Counted from the first letter of the stretch, positions 1 through 11,238 are shown. The stretch is DNA of 64,000 nt from Hydractinia symbiolongicarpus (GCF_029227915.1 NC_079885.1:11731001-11795000), one strand, 5' to 3'. Translations and numbers: made by a program. Notes: a model not told the origin generated them from the letters alone.

Positions 1-176
1 CCATTTTGGTCATTCACCATTAAATACTCTCCAAAATTTATCCACTTAAGATAGTAAATAAAAATATCCTCTCTTTTTCATCTTCTTTTTCTAAAATGAC
101 AGATAATAACTTTTCTTTTCTATATATATATATAATATATATATTTATAATTACCTATGTTTTTAGATCATGTATA

Positions 177-680
177 ATGATGTCAGATTTAATTGATTCA
201 TATGCAGAGTTGGACGAAAAAAATATCCTCGTCATCAATTTAATAAAGTTTCACTTCGATACAATTTTAACATCTCTTAATCGAAAAATTCAAGCAAAAC
301 AAACTTTGTATAATCCCTTCAAAGTTGTCATTAATGAACGTGTCCATTCCGAAATATTTTTAGCTGTTTATAAAGCCATTCGCGACTTCCGCACAGCTTA
401 CGGTAGAGAATTGATTGTTAAGAAAGACAAAAGTGGTATCATTAAAGAAATTAGTATTATTTTTCACCATCTTGGGTCATTGAAATTCCATTTATCAAAC
501 TTGTCTAGCCTTGATATCAATAAAATATTCAAAAAGAAGTTTAAAAGCAATGCCGTCGGTGATATAATATGTGACGATGAAAAAAAATGTATTTTACATT
601 ACAAAGTGTCAACAAAGACATTAAATATAACTGCATCGTACAAAGTTGTCAATCAATATGGTATGGTATGTAGTTATTGA
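177..680 (+). CDS. Unrecognised 167-aa protein
   Basis: I do not recognise this protein. The frame is open from position 96, but the residues before 177 are encoded by a TA dinucleotide-like tract and include a stretch that reads like intron; a pyrimidine-rich acceptor (tttttag) ends just before the tandem ATGs at 177 and 180, so I place the start there. The product is lysine- and isoleucine-rich, with no obvious membrane segment or metal-binding motif. It lies 55 nt before the next reading frame on the same strand. GT-rich donor-like sequence (gtatgg) at its end and an acceptor-like tatcctag before the next gene leave open that the two are spliced together or share a transcript. It may be the accessory ORF of the element that encodes the 792-aa protein. 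Whether it is a real gene is uncertain. Confidence 0.4.
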   Translation: MMSDLIDSYAELDEKNILVINLIKFHFDTILTSLNRKIQAKQTLYNPFKVVINERVHSEIFLAVYKAIRDFRTAYGRELIVKKDKSGIIKEISIIFHHLGSLKFHLSNLSSLDINKIFKKKFKSNAVGDIICDDEKKCILHYKVSTKTLNITASYKVVNQYGMVCSY

Positions 681-735
681 CAGAATTGGATTTTTATCCT
701 AGTTAAATGTTTTTATTTTGTTGTATTTCTATGCC

Positions 736-3114
736 ATGCCTCCTAAAGGAAAGTCAAAGGCACAAAACATTAAGTTTTCCCAGTTAGGAAAATATACATC
801 AAACAGAAAAAAAATCAACGATATGGATTTGAAAATTTCAAATCAGAGTAACCTAATTGAGGAAAAACAAAAACAATTAGCAGCATTGAGCAGTGAGATA
901 ACTTTGATTGAAAGGGATGTTGATAAGTTAAGAAATAGATTAGCTAGAAAAAGAAAACGTGTTAGACACCTAAACTATGAGTGTAGTAAGAATAGAGTGG
1001 ACTCTGAAGTCAAATTTAGCATCAGCAAGGTAACAGCTGAGAGGCGTAGTAAATTCCCATCATCTAGTGATTTAAATAGATCAGCAAAAGATACACGTCG
1101 TCTGGAAACATTTGAAGCTTGTTCTGCCATTCACGGAGGGTCTAAGGAATCTGTTCAGCCGGTTATGTTTGGTATGATTGACACATTGTGTTCGAAAATC
1201 CCCTCAAAAATGTTTGCAAAAAGTTTATTGAATGCTAAATCATCTGTAGTAAAACAGATAAAGGAAACTACCATCAAAATAGCAAATGAAGAATTTTACA
1301 ATTCAGAAGATAATAAACTACGTTCTCTCAATGTTTTTTACAGCCACAATGTCATGGGGAAAGCTAAATACATGGCAATTAGAAAGGCAAATAGAATTTC
1401 CCAGAATAAACAGAATTCAGTGGTTAATTATATTCAGTATCCTCATTTAGCAACCATTATCAATAACATTGATATAGGAACACTACATGACATACATCCA
1501 ACTCTAACCTTTGGAGATGAAACAAAATCAGTTACAGGAAATTATAGATCGTGTGATGAATTTTTGTTACGATTGGCAAAATTCTATTTAAAAGTGAATC
1601 GTCAACGGAGTGACAAACTAAAAACATTCAATATGCTTGAAAAAAAAGATTTTGAATCTTTTCTGTTTGTATTTGCTCTTGGTGGGGATGGAGCTCCTAT
1701 TTGTGGTATGTCATTTTTAGTCTCTTTTCTTAATGTTGGTAATCGGATATGCAGCAGCTCCGAAAACTTTTTAATTTTTGGTGGTGATACTGAGGAAAAT
1801 TCTACTGTTGTACGCAATTATGTTCTCAAGTTGTTGTCGGACGTGAAGTTTTTGGAAAGTCAGGTTTTCACTGTTTATGTTGATGAAGTTGCCTACAAAG
1901 TTGAATTTTTATTGGGTGAATTACCTAACGATATGAAGATGTTGGCTTTTTTGGCTGGGGAACTAACAAATTCAGCCTACTACTTTTCAACGTTCGGAAA
2001 TGTAAATAAAGATAATTCAGCCAAATTTGAATATACATACGGAACCAAGCAAAGTGACAAATGGATGCCCTTCAACTATCACAAACGCATAAGTGATGCC
2101 AAAAAGGTTGAAGGTAAAAAAAAAGAAATCGAAGTTAAATGCAAAGGAAATAGTGCAACGAAACGTAGTAACTTGACATCTTATATATCTAAAGTTTTGA
2201 AAGGTAGACAAGAAGAAGTCCCCTTGGTTGGCCATTATATTGATAAAGCAAAAGGCGAACCTCTTCATCTGAAGAACAATGTCGTCAAAGAGCACTTCAT
2301 GAAGTTATTCAATCTATGTTTGGCAACTGCTCCATTGAATTCCTACAAAGCATTTAAAGATATACCTTCCTCACATGCTTTAATTAAATTTGTTAATTTT
2401 ATACGTTCAGCAATGGGATGTAATTTTTTGTCGAAAAAAATTATCCGGTGGTTTAATGAAAGCAGTTCTAAGAATGAAAGTAGTTTCACTTTTCGTTTTC
2501 GTGGAAAGGAGAGTAAAGCCTTTCTTTGTCATTTCCCAGAATTAAATTTACTTATTTTAAATGAATTGAAGAGTGAACAAATGAAAATAAGGCTGCATCA
2601 AATCCATTTTCAGTTCATATGTTTGCGAAAAATTATTTCACTATCAGTACGTGTAGAGAATTTCAATTTGGAACTTTTAAAAGATTTAAAGAAGCAATGT
2701 AAACTACTTTTCAAGTCAAGCTGTTGGTATGATGTAAGCGTCTCACCCAGTTTATGGACTTTATGTAACTGCATACCTTTCCATGCTGAAAGTACTTTGC
2801 TGTGCTACGGTTTCGGAATTGGATGTAATAGTATGGAAGGGCGGGAGCAAAAGCACCAGATGATTGTAAAGTATTCTAACAATACCACTTTCCAATGTCG
2901 CTGGCCAAGAATTTTCCGTCACGAGTACATACAATTGTTGCATCTGAGAGAAAACGGTTACGATAAGTTGCACTATGTTTCAAGAGGATCTGATTACATA
3001 CCAGAGAGAGATATGTGTTGTGAACATTGCTTGCTGCTTGTTAGAAATAACTTGAAATGCCAACTATGTGAGAGTGCTTTCATGAAAAAGGTTTTTTCTG
3101 ATTTAGAAATTTAG
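736..3114 (+). CDS. 792-aa uncharacterised protein, probably transposase-derived
   Basis: A single uninterrupted frame of 792 residues starting MPPKGKSKAQ; the frame continues a few codons upstream but this is its first ATG. Visible parts: basic N-terminus; a coiled coil at about residues 30-80 ending in a KRKRVR-type basic cluster that could be a nuclear signal; a central block with FALGGDGAP, YVDEV, LPNDMK and GELTNSA; then GHYIDKAKGEPLHLKNN; and a C-terminal block EGREQKHQ with RHEYIQLLHLRE. The last 40 residues hold paired cysteines (CCEHC and CQLC) able to bind zinc. From memory this motif set resembles a large uncharacterised family expanded in cnidarian genomes, with conserved acidic residues suggestive of a DDE-type or KDZ-like transposase; that link is inference. 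The frame is intact, so it is either a young element or a domesticated gene. No terminal inverted repeats were found around it. Confidence 0.55.
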   Translation: MPPKGKSKAQNIKFSQLGKYTSNRKKINDMDLKISNQSNLIEEKQKQLAALSSEITLIERDVDKLRNRLARKRKRVRHLNYECSKNRVDSEVKFSISKVTAERRSKFPSSSDLNRSAKDTRRLETFEACSAIHGGSKESVQPVMFGMIDTLCSKIPSKMFAKSLLNAKSSVVKQIKETTIKIANEEFYNSEDNKLRSLNVFYSHNVMGKAKYMAIRKANRISQNKQNSVVNYIQYPHLATIINNIDIGTLHDIHPTLTFGDETKSVTGNYRSCDEFLLRLAKFYLKVNRQRSDKLKTFNMLEKKDFESFLFVFALGGDGAPICGMSFLVSFLNVGNRICSSSENFLIFGGDTEENSTVVRNYVLKLLSDVKFLESQVFTVYVDEVAYKVEFLLGELPNDMKMLAFLAGELTNSAYYFSTFGNVNKDNSAKFEYTYGTKQSDKWMPFNYHKRISDAKKVEGKKKEIEVKCKGNSATKRSNLTSYISKVLKGRQEEVPLVGHYIDKAKGEPLHLKNNVVKEHFMKLFNLCLATAPLNSYKAFKDIPSSHALIKFVNFIRSAMGCNFLSKKIIRWFNESSSKNESSFTFRFRGKESKAFLCHFPELNLLILNELKSEQMKIRLHQIHFQFICLRKIISLSVRVENFNLELLKDLKKQCKLLFKSSCWYDVSVSPSLWTLCNCIPFHAESTLLCYGFGIGCNSMEGREQKHQMIVKYSNNTTFQCRWPRIFRHEYIQLLHLRENGYDKLHYVSRGSDYIPERDMCCEHCLLLVRNNLKCQLCESAFMKKVFSDLEI

Positions 3115-4896
3115 ACACCGTTTTTTGTTTAAAAGTTCAGTATGTTGATAGTTCGTGTTAGATGTATATTTTCCTTATTTCCTTATTCTGCTATATACTT
3201 TTTGTTTGCATAACATTTGCAATGTATATTTGTGAATCAGTGAGATAGTGTCTTTCGCAAGAGTATGAATATTAATTTTCCCAATTAGAAAGCTCAAAGA
3301 AATCAATTTTTTAATATAAATGTGTGTGAATTAATGTTTTGTCAGAACATTTGGTACATAAATGTTTACGACGTAATCATATAGAAAGTATGGTGACTAT
3401 TACAGCATAAAATTTATAATATTTACATCAAAGAATATGTATTTTATACAAATATATTTTATTTTTATGAGCATGGCAATGCCAAATTTTCTCTTGCAAA
3501 AGAAAACAAATTCTAGATCATCATCATTTTTTTCTGTGAATAGATGTTATAAAACACTAGCTATATGATAGTTTATATTTTATTAAAAAAAAGTTTTCAT
3601 AGTTCATATGTTTTATTTAAACAGAGTTGTTGTGTTATTATTTGCTTCATATTGAGATACAATGTGTCACAAAAGTAGTTTTTGTTGTTTGACTGTCCTG
3701 TGTGTTCTGGCAGCTAGCTAGCTGTGCTGCCTCCATCCCATCTTCTTTTTATTTTTTATTATATGCAATAATGAGTAACGGTAGCTACGAAAGCCATAAA
3801 ATAACAATAATTTATCCATTTTTTACTCGTTATATACCAAATCAAAACTTTAAACACTTGCAGCAACCTGGAGTCGAGTCAGAATCCTGGAGTCGAGGTG
3901 GCACTAACTTAAATGGAGTCCGGAGCAGCCTATGCTATTCATTTTATCATTTTTAAGAAGAATTAACGTCTCCCTCCAGGCTTTCTCAAAATGCAACAAA
4001 TTTGTCCCCAGAATTTTCAGGGTTTCTTACATCCGGATGAGCTCAGATGTAAATATTCTGAAAAAATCTGGAAAAGAGATTAGAAGTTTATATCAACAAA
4101 ACGAATTAAAGAAAGAAATAGTCACCTGTTAAGAAATTAGATCTTATTAGAATTGTTAGAGATTAGATTAGTGTTTTAACTGCGTTCAATGCAGATTCTG
4201 TACATGAAAAGGCCTACAATTATTTAATTGTTGAGGGATTACCTGCACGTCATCCTACGACGTTGTTTTATAACAAAGTTGGCATCATAACGCCATTAGG
4301 TCGTTCCTGTTACGTACACAAAAGTTATGTTTTTCCTAAGTTGATTTTGTTTGTCTATGTTTTGTTGTATGTTGTTCTGCGGATTTTAATTTTTAACGTG
4401 TTTTTGAAAATGAATAAATTATATAATACGCTATTTTTTTAAAAATTAAAAAGCGCAACCTTGCTTGTACTAACAAACCCTGGAAACAAGGTTTTGATAT
4501 AGGAATACAATCAGCTAGGAAACTGTCCCCGTCATGTTCTTTTGCATGAGCTACCTGCGCTTGCAAGTAGAGGCATGGTAAGAGAATGGTTCCTTGTTGA
4601 TATAGGACTTGAAATTTAATTCTTCAAGTTTCGTCCCAATATGAAAAACATAACAAGCCTTTTGAAGATATGAGGTTGAAAAAGACAATTTCTTGTTCCC
4701 AGGGCATTTTTCCTTATCGATTAATTTAACTGCGGAGAAAAGGTGTTTGGCCACTATCGTAATAACGGATTATTAGCTAAGACACCATGTGGACGACGAT
4801 GGAAAAATACACTTTTTTCCTTTAACGTATCCCATTTTTGTCCCCGGAGCCCTTTAGGATAAGCCTCGAAAGTGTTTTGACTTTTATCTCGACTGG
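3115..4896. other. Non-coding left flank up to the palindrome
   Basis: AT-rich sequence with no convincing gene. It holds the presumed 3' UTR of the 792-aa gene, a short self-complementary GCTAGCTAGC tract near 3714, and several short open frames without family resemblance. On the minus strand 4551-4896 has short open frames (such as GLRGQKWDTLKEK) that may be a decayed repeat fragment, but I could not identify it. It ends abruptly where similarity to the right arm begins. Confidence 0.5.
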
Positions 4897-4898
4897 CA

Positions 4899-7565
4899 AA
4901 TTTGCTCTTTCTTGAAAGTAAATTAGAATCAACTTTTGTAGAAATCTTAGATAACAATCGTAAAAATACCATTGTTGGGTGCATTTATAAACACCCTAAT
5001 ATGCCAATTCCTGAATTTATTAATTTGTATCTTAAACCCTTCTTTGAAGTAGCTATTAAGCAAAAACAAAAACTTATTTTAATGGGAGATTTTAATATTG
5101 ATCTTCTAAAATGTGAAAGTAACCATCTAGTTGATGATTTCCTGGATGAACTTTATTCTAATTTTTTACAACCATCTATAACAATTCCAACCAGAATATC
5201 TAATACATCTAAAACTTTAATTGATAATATATTTACATCTAATCCATTTACAAAATATTTCTCAGGTAACATCATCACCTCAATTTCAGACCACCTTCCT
5301 CAATTTTTAATTTATTTTGACAATAGACTTAAAGTCAAGGATAATTTAGACACCTATTACAAGGATTGGAAAAATTTAAACATTAATGCCGTAATAAATG
5401 ACATAGAATCTATAGATTGGGATTCTACTTTGCTTTTAAATGAAAATAATGTAAATAACTCTTTTAACCTTTTTTTTAATCAATTAGACCAAATTGTAAG
5501 TAGACATACCCCTAATAAAAAACTATCAAAAAAACAATTAAGTAATAGAAATAAACCTTGGGTCACTAGAGCTATTCTAAAATCCATTAACATCCGCAAT
5601 AATTACTATAAAAAGTTAATCAAAGCTAAAAACCAAGAAAAAAAATTATATTATCAAAACCAATATAAATTTTATAGAAATCGTATAGTTAATCTTATCA
5701 GGAACTCAAAATCAAACTATTATAAAGAATTTTTCTTAATCAACAAAAATAACAGTAGAAAAATTTGGAAAGGTATAAAGGATATTTTAAATAATAAAGA
5801 TAACAACAGTAGATCTAGCACTTCTTCCTTAAAAATAAATGATAAAATAATCTCTGAAAAATTAACTGTAGCTAATGCTTTTAATGAACATTTTACTTCT
5901 GTTGCAGATAAAATTAGAAACCAAATTCCACATAACAATACACACTTTTCATCTTACCTAAAAAATAATAACAGTAACTCATTATTCTTTAACCCTGTAA
6001 CAATAGAAGAAGTTTTAAAGATCATAAATAACCTTGATTTAACCAAAGCATCGGGCCCAAACAGTGTCCCTAATCTTATCTTAAAACAAGCCAACATAGC
6101 AATTTCTGCAATATTAACCAAACTTTTTAATCTTTCCCTACAACAAGGTGTATTCCCAAACATATTAAAGATGGTTAGTGTCATACCAATCTACAAGAAT
6201 AAAGGGTCTCCTCTTGATCCAAATAATTATAGACCCATATCATTATTAAGCAATTTGGATAAGATCTTTGAAAAAATAATTAAAAACCGATTAATTTCTT
6301 TCCTAGATTCTAATAAAATTATAACCAATAAACAATTTGGATTTAGGACCAAGCATTCAACCACCCATGCACTAATTGGTCTCACTAAAACTATTCGACA
6401 AAATTTAGATAATTGTAAGTTTGCATGTGGAATCTTCATAGACCTTCAAAAGGCCTTTGATACTGTATCACACGAAATTCTCCTTTCAAAGCTTGAACAT
6501 TATGGAATTAGAGGTGTAACAAACTCCTGGTTTCGCTCCTATCTCAGCGATAGGGTACAATATGTCTCCCTAACTAACACCAAATCTAAAAAACTTTTTA
6601 TTAAACATGGAGTTCCCCAAGGTTCCGTTCTTGGTCCTATTTTATTTTTACTTTATATTAATGATTTAATTAACTCAATAATTTTTTCAGAAATTTTTCA
6701 TTTTGCAGATGACACTTGCATGTTATATGCTAACCATAATCTGAAAAAAATGCAGAAGCATTTAAATATAGATTTAAAATGTATATATAAATGGCTAACT
6801 GCAAATAAAATAGCATTAAATGTAGCAAAGACTGAAGTCATCCTATTTAGGCAAAGAAATAAAGCAGTCAACTATGATATAAGGCTGAAATTAAATGGAA
6901 AAAAACTTGAATTCTCATCTCATGTAAGATATCTAGGTATATTAATAGATGAATTTCTAGATTGGGATTTCCACATATCTTATATTGGCAATAAATTAAG
7001 AAAAACAAATGGAGCTCTTTGCAAACTAAGATATTATGTGCCTAAGGATATCCTACTTTCAATTTACCATGCATTATTTTCTTCTCATATTTCTTATAGT
7101 CCGCAAGTGTGAGGTCTCACTTCAAAGTCGTGTAGAATTTTTCGCTTACAAAAAGCTGCTCTCCGAATCATTACTTTTTCTAAATTTAACTCACCATCAA
7201 ATCCTATTTTTCTTAATCTTAATATTCTTACTCTTTCAGATCTTATAAAATTTCTCAACATTATTTTAACTTTTAATATTATAAATCTGCATTCTCCAGG
7301 TAATATTTGTGATATTTTTAAATTGATCTGCCATTCATCTAATCATTCAACAAGAAGTAAATCCATTAAACTTCTAGCTAGACCTTCTGTTAAGACTACC
7401 TCATTTGGTCTCAAATCTATACGTTACCAATCTATTATTAATTGGAACAATATCCAACAACACTTTCACCAATACGACCTAGCCTCTCTCACTCTAAAAC
7501 AACTAAAAAAAATCTGCAAAACTTATCTTCTGGATTGCTATAACACTAATCTCTCCACTGCATAA
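4899..7565 (+). pseudogene. LINE ORF2 fragment: endonuclease end plus reverse transcriptase, with one in-frame stop
   Basis: The frame encodes the C-terminal part of an apurinic-type endonuclease (MGDFNID, then TRISNTSKTLIDNIFTS and SDHLP) followed by a reverse transcriptase with ASGPNSVP, YRPISLLSNLDKIFEK, FGFRTKHSTTHAL, GIFIDLQKAFDTVSH, GVPQGSVLGPILFLLYIND and the catalytic FADD (about 600 residues after the truncation point). At 7110-7112 a TGA interrupts the frame right after SPQV, where related elements commonly have tryptophan; the same frame then stays open to the TAA at 7563-7565. The N-terminal zinc-finger and most of the endonuclease are missing. The same TGA is present in the right copy, so it predates the duplication or was copied between arms. 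Not expected to be active. Confidence 0.85.
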
Positions 7566-7727
7566 AAAAGATTTTACTAAAAAAATTTTTTTTTGTAGTG
7601 TCATACTGCTTATTGCAATCGTTTGATCTTATATAGGTGGCCATCACCTACATTAGTATTTATACTATCTGATGGTCTCCCCGTAGGTATTTATTTAATG
7701 TAAAATATACAGTTATCTCACACGAAA

Positions 7728-7745
7728 TAAATACTACTGCTACTG

Positions 7746-7779
<34 letters not shown>
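7728..7779 (+). repeat. (TAC)n tail of the LINE
   Basis: About 16 trinucleotide units, tac/tgc variants first and then pure tac/act, directly after a AAATAAA motif. Simple-repeat 3' tails of this kind are typical of L2/CR1-type LINEs and mark the 3' end of the element. Confidence 0.9.
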
Positions 7780-8390
7780 GTTGTGGGCATACCTTAAATT
7801 CTTGTTTGTAAGCGTTGGTGTAGCGCTAGCTGGTACAGCAATGCTTGCTTTACTTTTCTAGAGCATCTACAACATTACGAAGTAGCTATTACTGCATAAT
7901 TTCTTTTCATACTTTTTTCATACTTTTCATACATACAATCATACTTTTGTCTCGTATTCCTTCAATAATTTCTAAATCGTCTAAACATCAACCCATTTTA
8001 ATAAATCATTTGTTGATATTTGGCTTCGCTTTTTGAACTTTTGTTAACAAAGTTGTGGGTACATAACACGCGAGAACTGCTAGTAAATGTAGCACTTCCA
8101 TGTGTGTATACAAGTATAAGAAGGTGTTTTTTATATAAAATAATGCACTTATTATGGAATTTTTATCTAATTTTTATGTTTTGTCATTAGTTTTTACCGT
8201 CATCTCTTATTCAGTGACCTGTTTACGCAAAAACGGATTTGTAAGTGGTTAAGATCAGATATATTTTTTTACCAAACGTGTACCGACAGTATGTTGCATA
8301 GATAAGCATTTTTGTGGTTTTATGGGGTGAAATTAAGTAGGTTTTTTTACCAGTAAACATCAAAGATTTTTAACTCGAGATAAACTAGAA
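7780..8390. other. Non-coding stretch after the LINE
   Basis: No gene recognised. It holds short repeats of cattacttttcatac type near 7905-7945. The first 70 nt encode a short hydrophobic run (frame from 7792) without family resemblance. I found no continuation of pseudogene D here, although the LINE apparently inserted in that gene on the right side. Confidence 0.4.
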
Positions 8391-9060
8391 AACTTCACGT
8401 GCTATAGTAGTAACAGCATTTTATAACCTTTGTTCAAACTTCTTTGAACTTAAAAAATATTTGTCATGCGCAACAGTCCCTTTTTCGCAACAGTTACAGT
8501 TCGTTTTGATGAGATGGCGTCAAACTTGATAAATATACATACCGGAAACAATCTACAATAGATCCAACGTGCAATATGCTGACTCCATTCGAGTCTTTAC
8601 GTTACTTACCTTTACTCACAAATTTGTTCAGTGAGTTAAGTGGCATTAAATAATATGTTCGTCATACGTTGCTTAACACTTTTTTTATTGTTTATTAATT
8701 ATTTTGTGTGTATTATTATAAATAATGCAGCACTTAAAGATGTAAACAAAACTGGTATTTATAATACGCTGCTTTTTATTTTGCGTCTAGTGTGTTGTCA
8801 TTCTGCAAAGTTTTCAATAAAAATTTAATGTTTTTTATATGAAAAACAATTTTTTCTTCGAACTCTCTCCGAATATTCTCAATATCAAAACATTAATCTT
8901 TATACAGAATTTTTTTTGCCATGATAGCTGCAACATGTAAAATTGATTTATAGCAAAGACTTTTTTTATAGAGCAGAATAAGTCAGTCGATCTGGTCTTT
9001 AAAATTAACACTGTCATCATGAACTTTATTCAGCAGCCGTGCAGCAGTGCAGTTGGCCTA
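8391..9060 (+). repeat. Duplicated block, copy 1 of 3 (with 57660-58420 and the right-arm mirror)
   Basis: Same-strand diverged match to 57660-58420: shared stretches include aacttctttgaactta, ccggaaacaatctacaa, tttactcacaaatttgttca, gatgtaaacaaaactggt, and, at the far end, tctttaaaat with catgaactttattcag. The order of these segments is the same in both copies. The block therefore existed in at least two places before the palindrome formed. It contains the candidate exon at 8576-8630. Confidence 0.75.
8576..8630 (+). CDS. Candidate signal-peptide first exon (55 nt)
   Basis: A 55-nt open segment from an ATG to a GTGAGT splice donor, encoding MLTPFESLRYLPLLTNLFS, followed by intron-like sequence. 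The diverged paralogue at 57863-57917 has the same length, the same phase and a GTAAGT donor, and encodes a more hydrophobic leader. Conserved exon length and donor across copies that otherwise differ a lot suggest this derives from a real first exon of a secreted or membrane protein. Downstream, a shared open segment reads VNKTGIYN...LVCC..SAKF in both copies and might be a second exon. The rest of the gene was not found, so this copy may be a relic. Confidence 0.35.
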
Positions 9061-10645
9061 TCGTTTAACGTAAGACATGACTGTCTATAATAATAGGCGG
9101 ATTTCTTGTGTTGGAGGGCCAAAGTGGAAGCCAAACCAATAGAGTAAGGAGGTTATGGGCGTATAAATTGGTCTAATGTGCCAAAACAAAGTCAGCAATT
9201 TCCTTTATATGTCATCTGGAAATGTTAAGTTTCATTCCTATTCGTTGAAATGGTATACATCATTTCGATCAGTCTATTTAATTAGCTGCTATGAGAAAAA
9301 AATTCTCCAGAGAAGTTGAACTAAGTTATATTTCCGCCATTTTTTCATTCTCCAATTAGGCGGGTTTTTTAAGGGCCACATATATAGGAGTTTATACCAC
9401 GTACAGAATTGGTATACTTTGTAGCCCAGTAACTGAGAAACGTGAGTGAAGATGTTTTTCTTTTGGTTTAAAACCCTTTGTTTCAAAAAAAGTGTTTCAA
9501 AAAAGATTTAATGACCACTTTTAATATATATTATATGTTAAATAGAAACAAGTGAAGTTTGGTATTATTCATAATGTTAGGGAACTTGTCCGTTGCGTCT
9601 TGCCTTATTAGTAGCTTGGAACTCTTTCAGTTTTATGAAATAGACTAAGATGCTTTCGCAGAAACAGTCAAACTGGTGTTACACGAAGATCTTAATACAC
9701 TTTTAAGTTCCATATTAAATTTTAACGACTAGTTTCGACGTACTACAAATGTCATAATCATCATACAGTAAAATTTTGGTTAGGTTACAAGTGTTGTATA
9801 TAAATTTACAAGTCCTATGTGAATATTCACTATATAAAGTGATACAAAAATACACAATAATTATAGTGCTTTATAAAAATAAAAAATCAGTGAAAAAAAC
9901 TAATTAAAATATGTTAAAAATTAGGTAAATAGTCATATGATACAGTATAATATGCTAGAAAGTTGCGTTCTCAGCATTTTTCATTGAAATTATTTCAAGT
10001 CAGCGAAAAAAATATCCAACTTAAGAAAACAACTACAGTAAATAAAGAATTTTGTTAAAATCTCGGCATTTGTGTCGCTATCAGTGTCACCATTGATAAC
10101 GTTCATATCAGCAAAATTTTGCTATCATATTTCAGTTTTTTTCATATATAAAAATCTAGCATCAGTTTTAAGTGACACAAAATTAAGGTTCAAGTATATA
10201 ACTATTCGGTTACAAGGTTGAGCAAACTTTTTCTTTCTCCAAAAAAATACAAAATTAAAATTGTCAGTTAAAATGTAATGTTAGATTTTTCGCATTCTTG
10301 TGAGAATAGAATCAAGTGTGAAATGATAAATCTTTATACATATTTTACTACTGCTAGCTGAGCTATGAGTATGGTTCTTTGAAATAACAAGATGACTACG
10401 CATTGTAGCTAGGTGACCAGCTACTGTCAATTTAACAGGAATATGTGTTAATATTTAGCTTCCTGAAGCTTTATCAGATTAAGATTAATACTTTCTAGTC
10501 TATGTTTTTAATTAAAAAAATAAAAATCCTAATTTAGTCAACTTCAATCAAAAGTAATAGTGCCTTGTAACTGGTTAGCTAGCTAGCTATGCATAGCTTC
10601 TTTTAAAACAAACGTTTCTCGTTTTCTATCCCTTCACCTCCTTTA
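9061..10645. other. Non-coding arm sequence
   Basis: AT-rich, no gene recognised. Up to roughly 10.2 kb it is practically identical to its mirror; substitutions start to appear after that. Short open frames on both strands have no supporting features. Confidence 0.4.
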
Positions 10646-10924
10646 ATGTCAGTACAAGGATCAACAATACTTGTAGTATTTATTTATATCAATCCATTTT
10701 ATTTGAAAAGGAAGTTAAACCAGGATAATAATGCTTTAAAAGTTGTAAACAACCGACCTTTCCTTACTTTTGTACATCCCAAAGAAAACTCTCAAAACTT
10801 GCCTCGTTTTACAACGTACATCCTCGTTTTGATGTATGACGAAAAATGGAGTATTCTTAGAATTCAAAAATTTCTAAAATCTTATCTTTTCTTTACATGC
10901 CTGCTTAAGTGTAGTTTTCCATGA
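10646..10924 (+). CDS. Hypothetical 92-aa ORF, identical in both arms
   Basis: ATG-initiated frame of 92 residues (MSVQGSTILVVFIYINPFYL...) preceded by a purine-rich ggaggtg-complementary tract, with no recognised domain. It is identical at the protein level in the mirror copy (44432-44710), but it lies at the edge of the nearly identical tract so this says little about selection. Length and composition are compatible with chance in AT-rich DNA. Listed only because it is the longest ATG frame conserved in this part of the arms. Confidence 0.15.
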   Translation: MSVQGSTILVVFIYINPFYLKRKLNQDNNALKVVNNRPFLTFVHPKENSQNLPRFTTYILVLMYDEKWSILRIQKFLKSYLFFTCLLKCSFP

Positions 10925-11238
10925 TATAGTTTGCTTTTAATTAAACGACGCAGAAGAAAGTTTTGACATCAACAAAATTTAATGCTACGCTTGTGTTTCT
11001 TATGTGATATACTACAACTTCCAAAAGTTGAAATTATAAATGGGCAAGGCGGGATCACCCATTGTTTTGGAGCTTCTGGGTAACCTGTGCGCACATTGGG
11101 CGGAATGCTTAGTAGAAGTGTACTGTGTCTCAGGCTTTTACATACCCGTTAGAAGAGTTAAATAAGAAAAACCGTATACTGCAGACATTGGATTATGTTC
11201 TTATTGTAGCCAAACAGTTCACGGCATAACCAGTACAG

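Larger units (their letters stand above)
4897..7779 (+). mobile_element. L2/CR1-type LINE, left copy, cut at its 5' side by the palindrome edge
   Basis: Non-LTR retrotransposon lacking ORF1 and the first part of ORF2, because similarity to the full copy (47578-52265) begins exactly at the left-arm boundary. It carries the end of the endonuclease, the reverse transcriptase and a 3' UTR with the ggtggcca and gatggtctcc motifs seen in L2/CR1-type 3' ends, and finishes in a (TAC)n tail rather than poly(A). The truncation therefore reflects the duplication breakpoint, not the usual incomplete reverse transcription. Confidence 0.85.

Noticed and set aside
4551-4984. Minus-strand frames with GLRGQKWDTLKEK as a gene fragment
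   Set aside because: Two overlapping frames with no recognisable domain; one crosses the palindrome breakpoint into the LINE antisense strand.
7728-7779. (TAC)n tract as an independent CRISPR-like or regulatory repeat
   Set aside because: Its position right after the LINE 3' UTR in both arms shows it is the LINE tail.
7792-7860. Short hydrophobic reading after the LINE tail as the missing half of gene D
   Set aside because: No similarity to the second half of genes A-C; no LNxWF, LWYYY or HTH-like motif.
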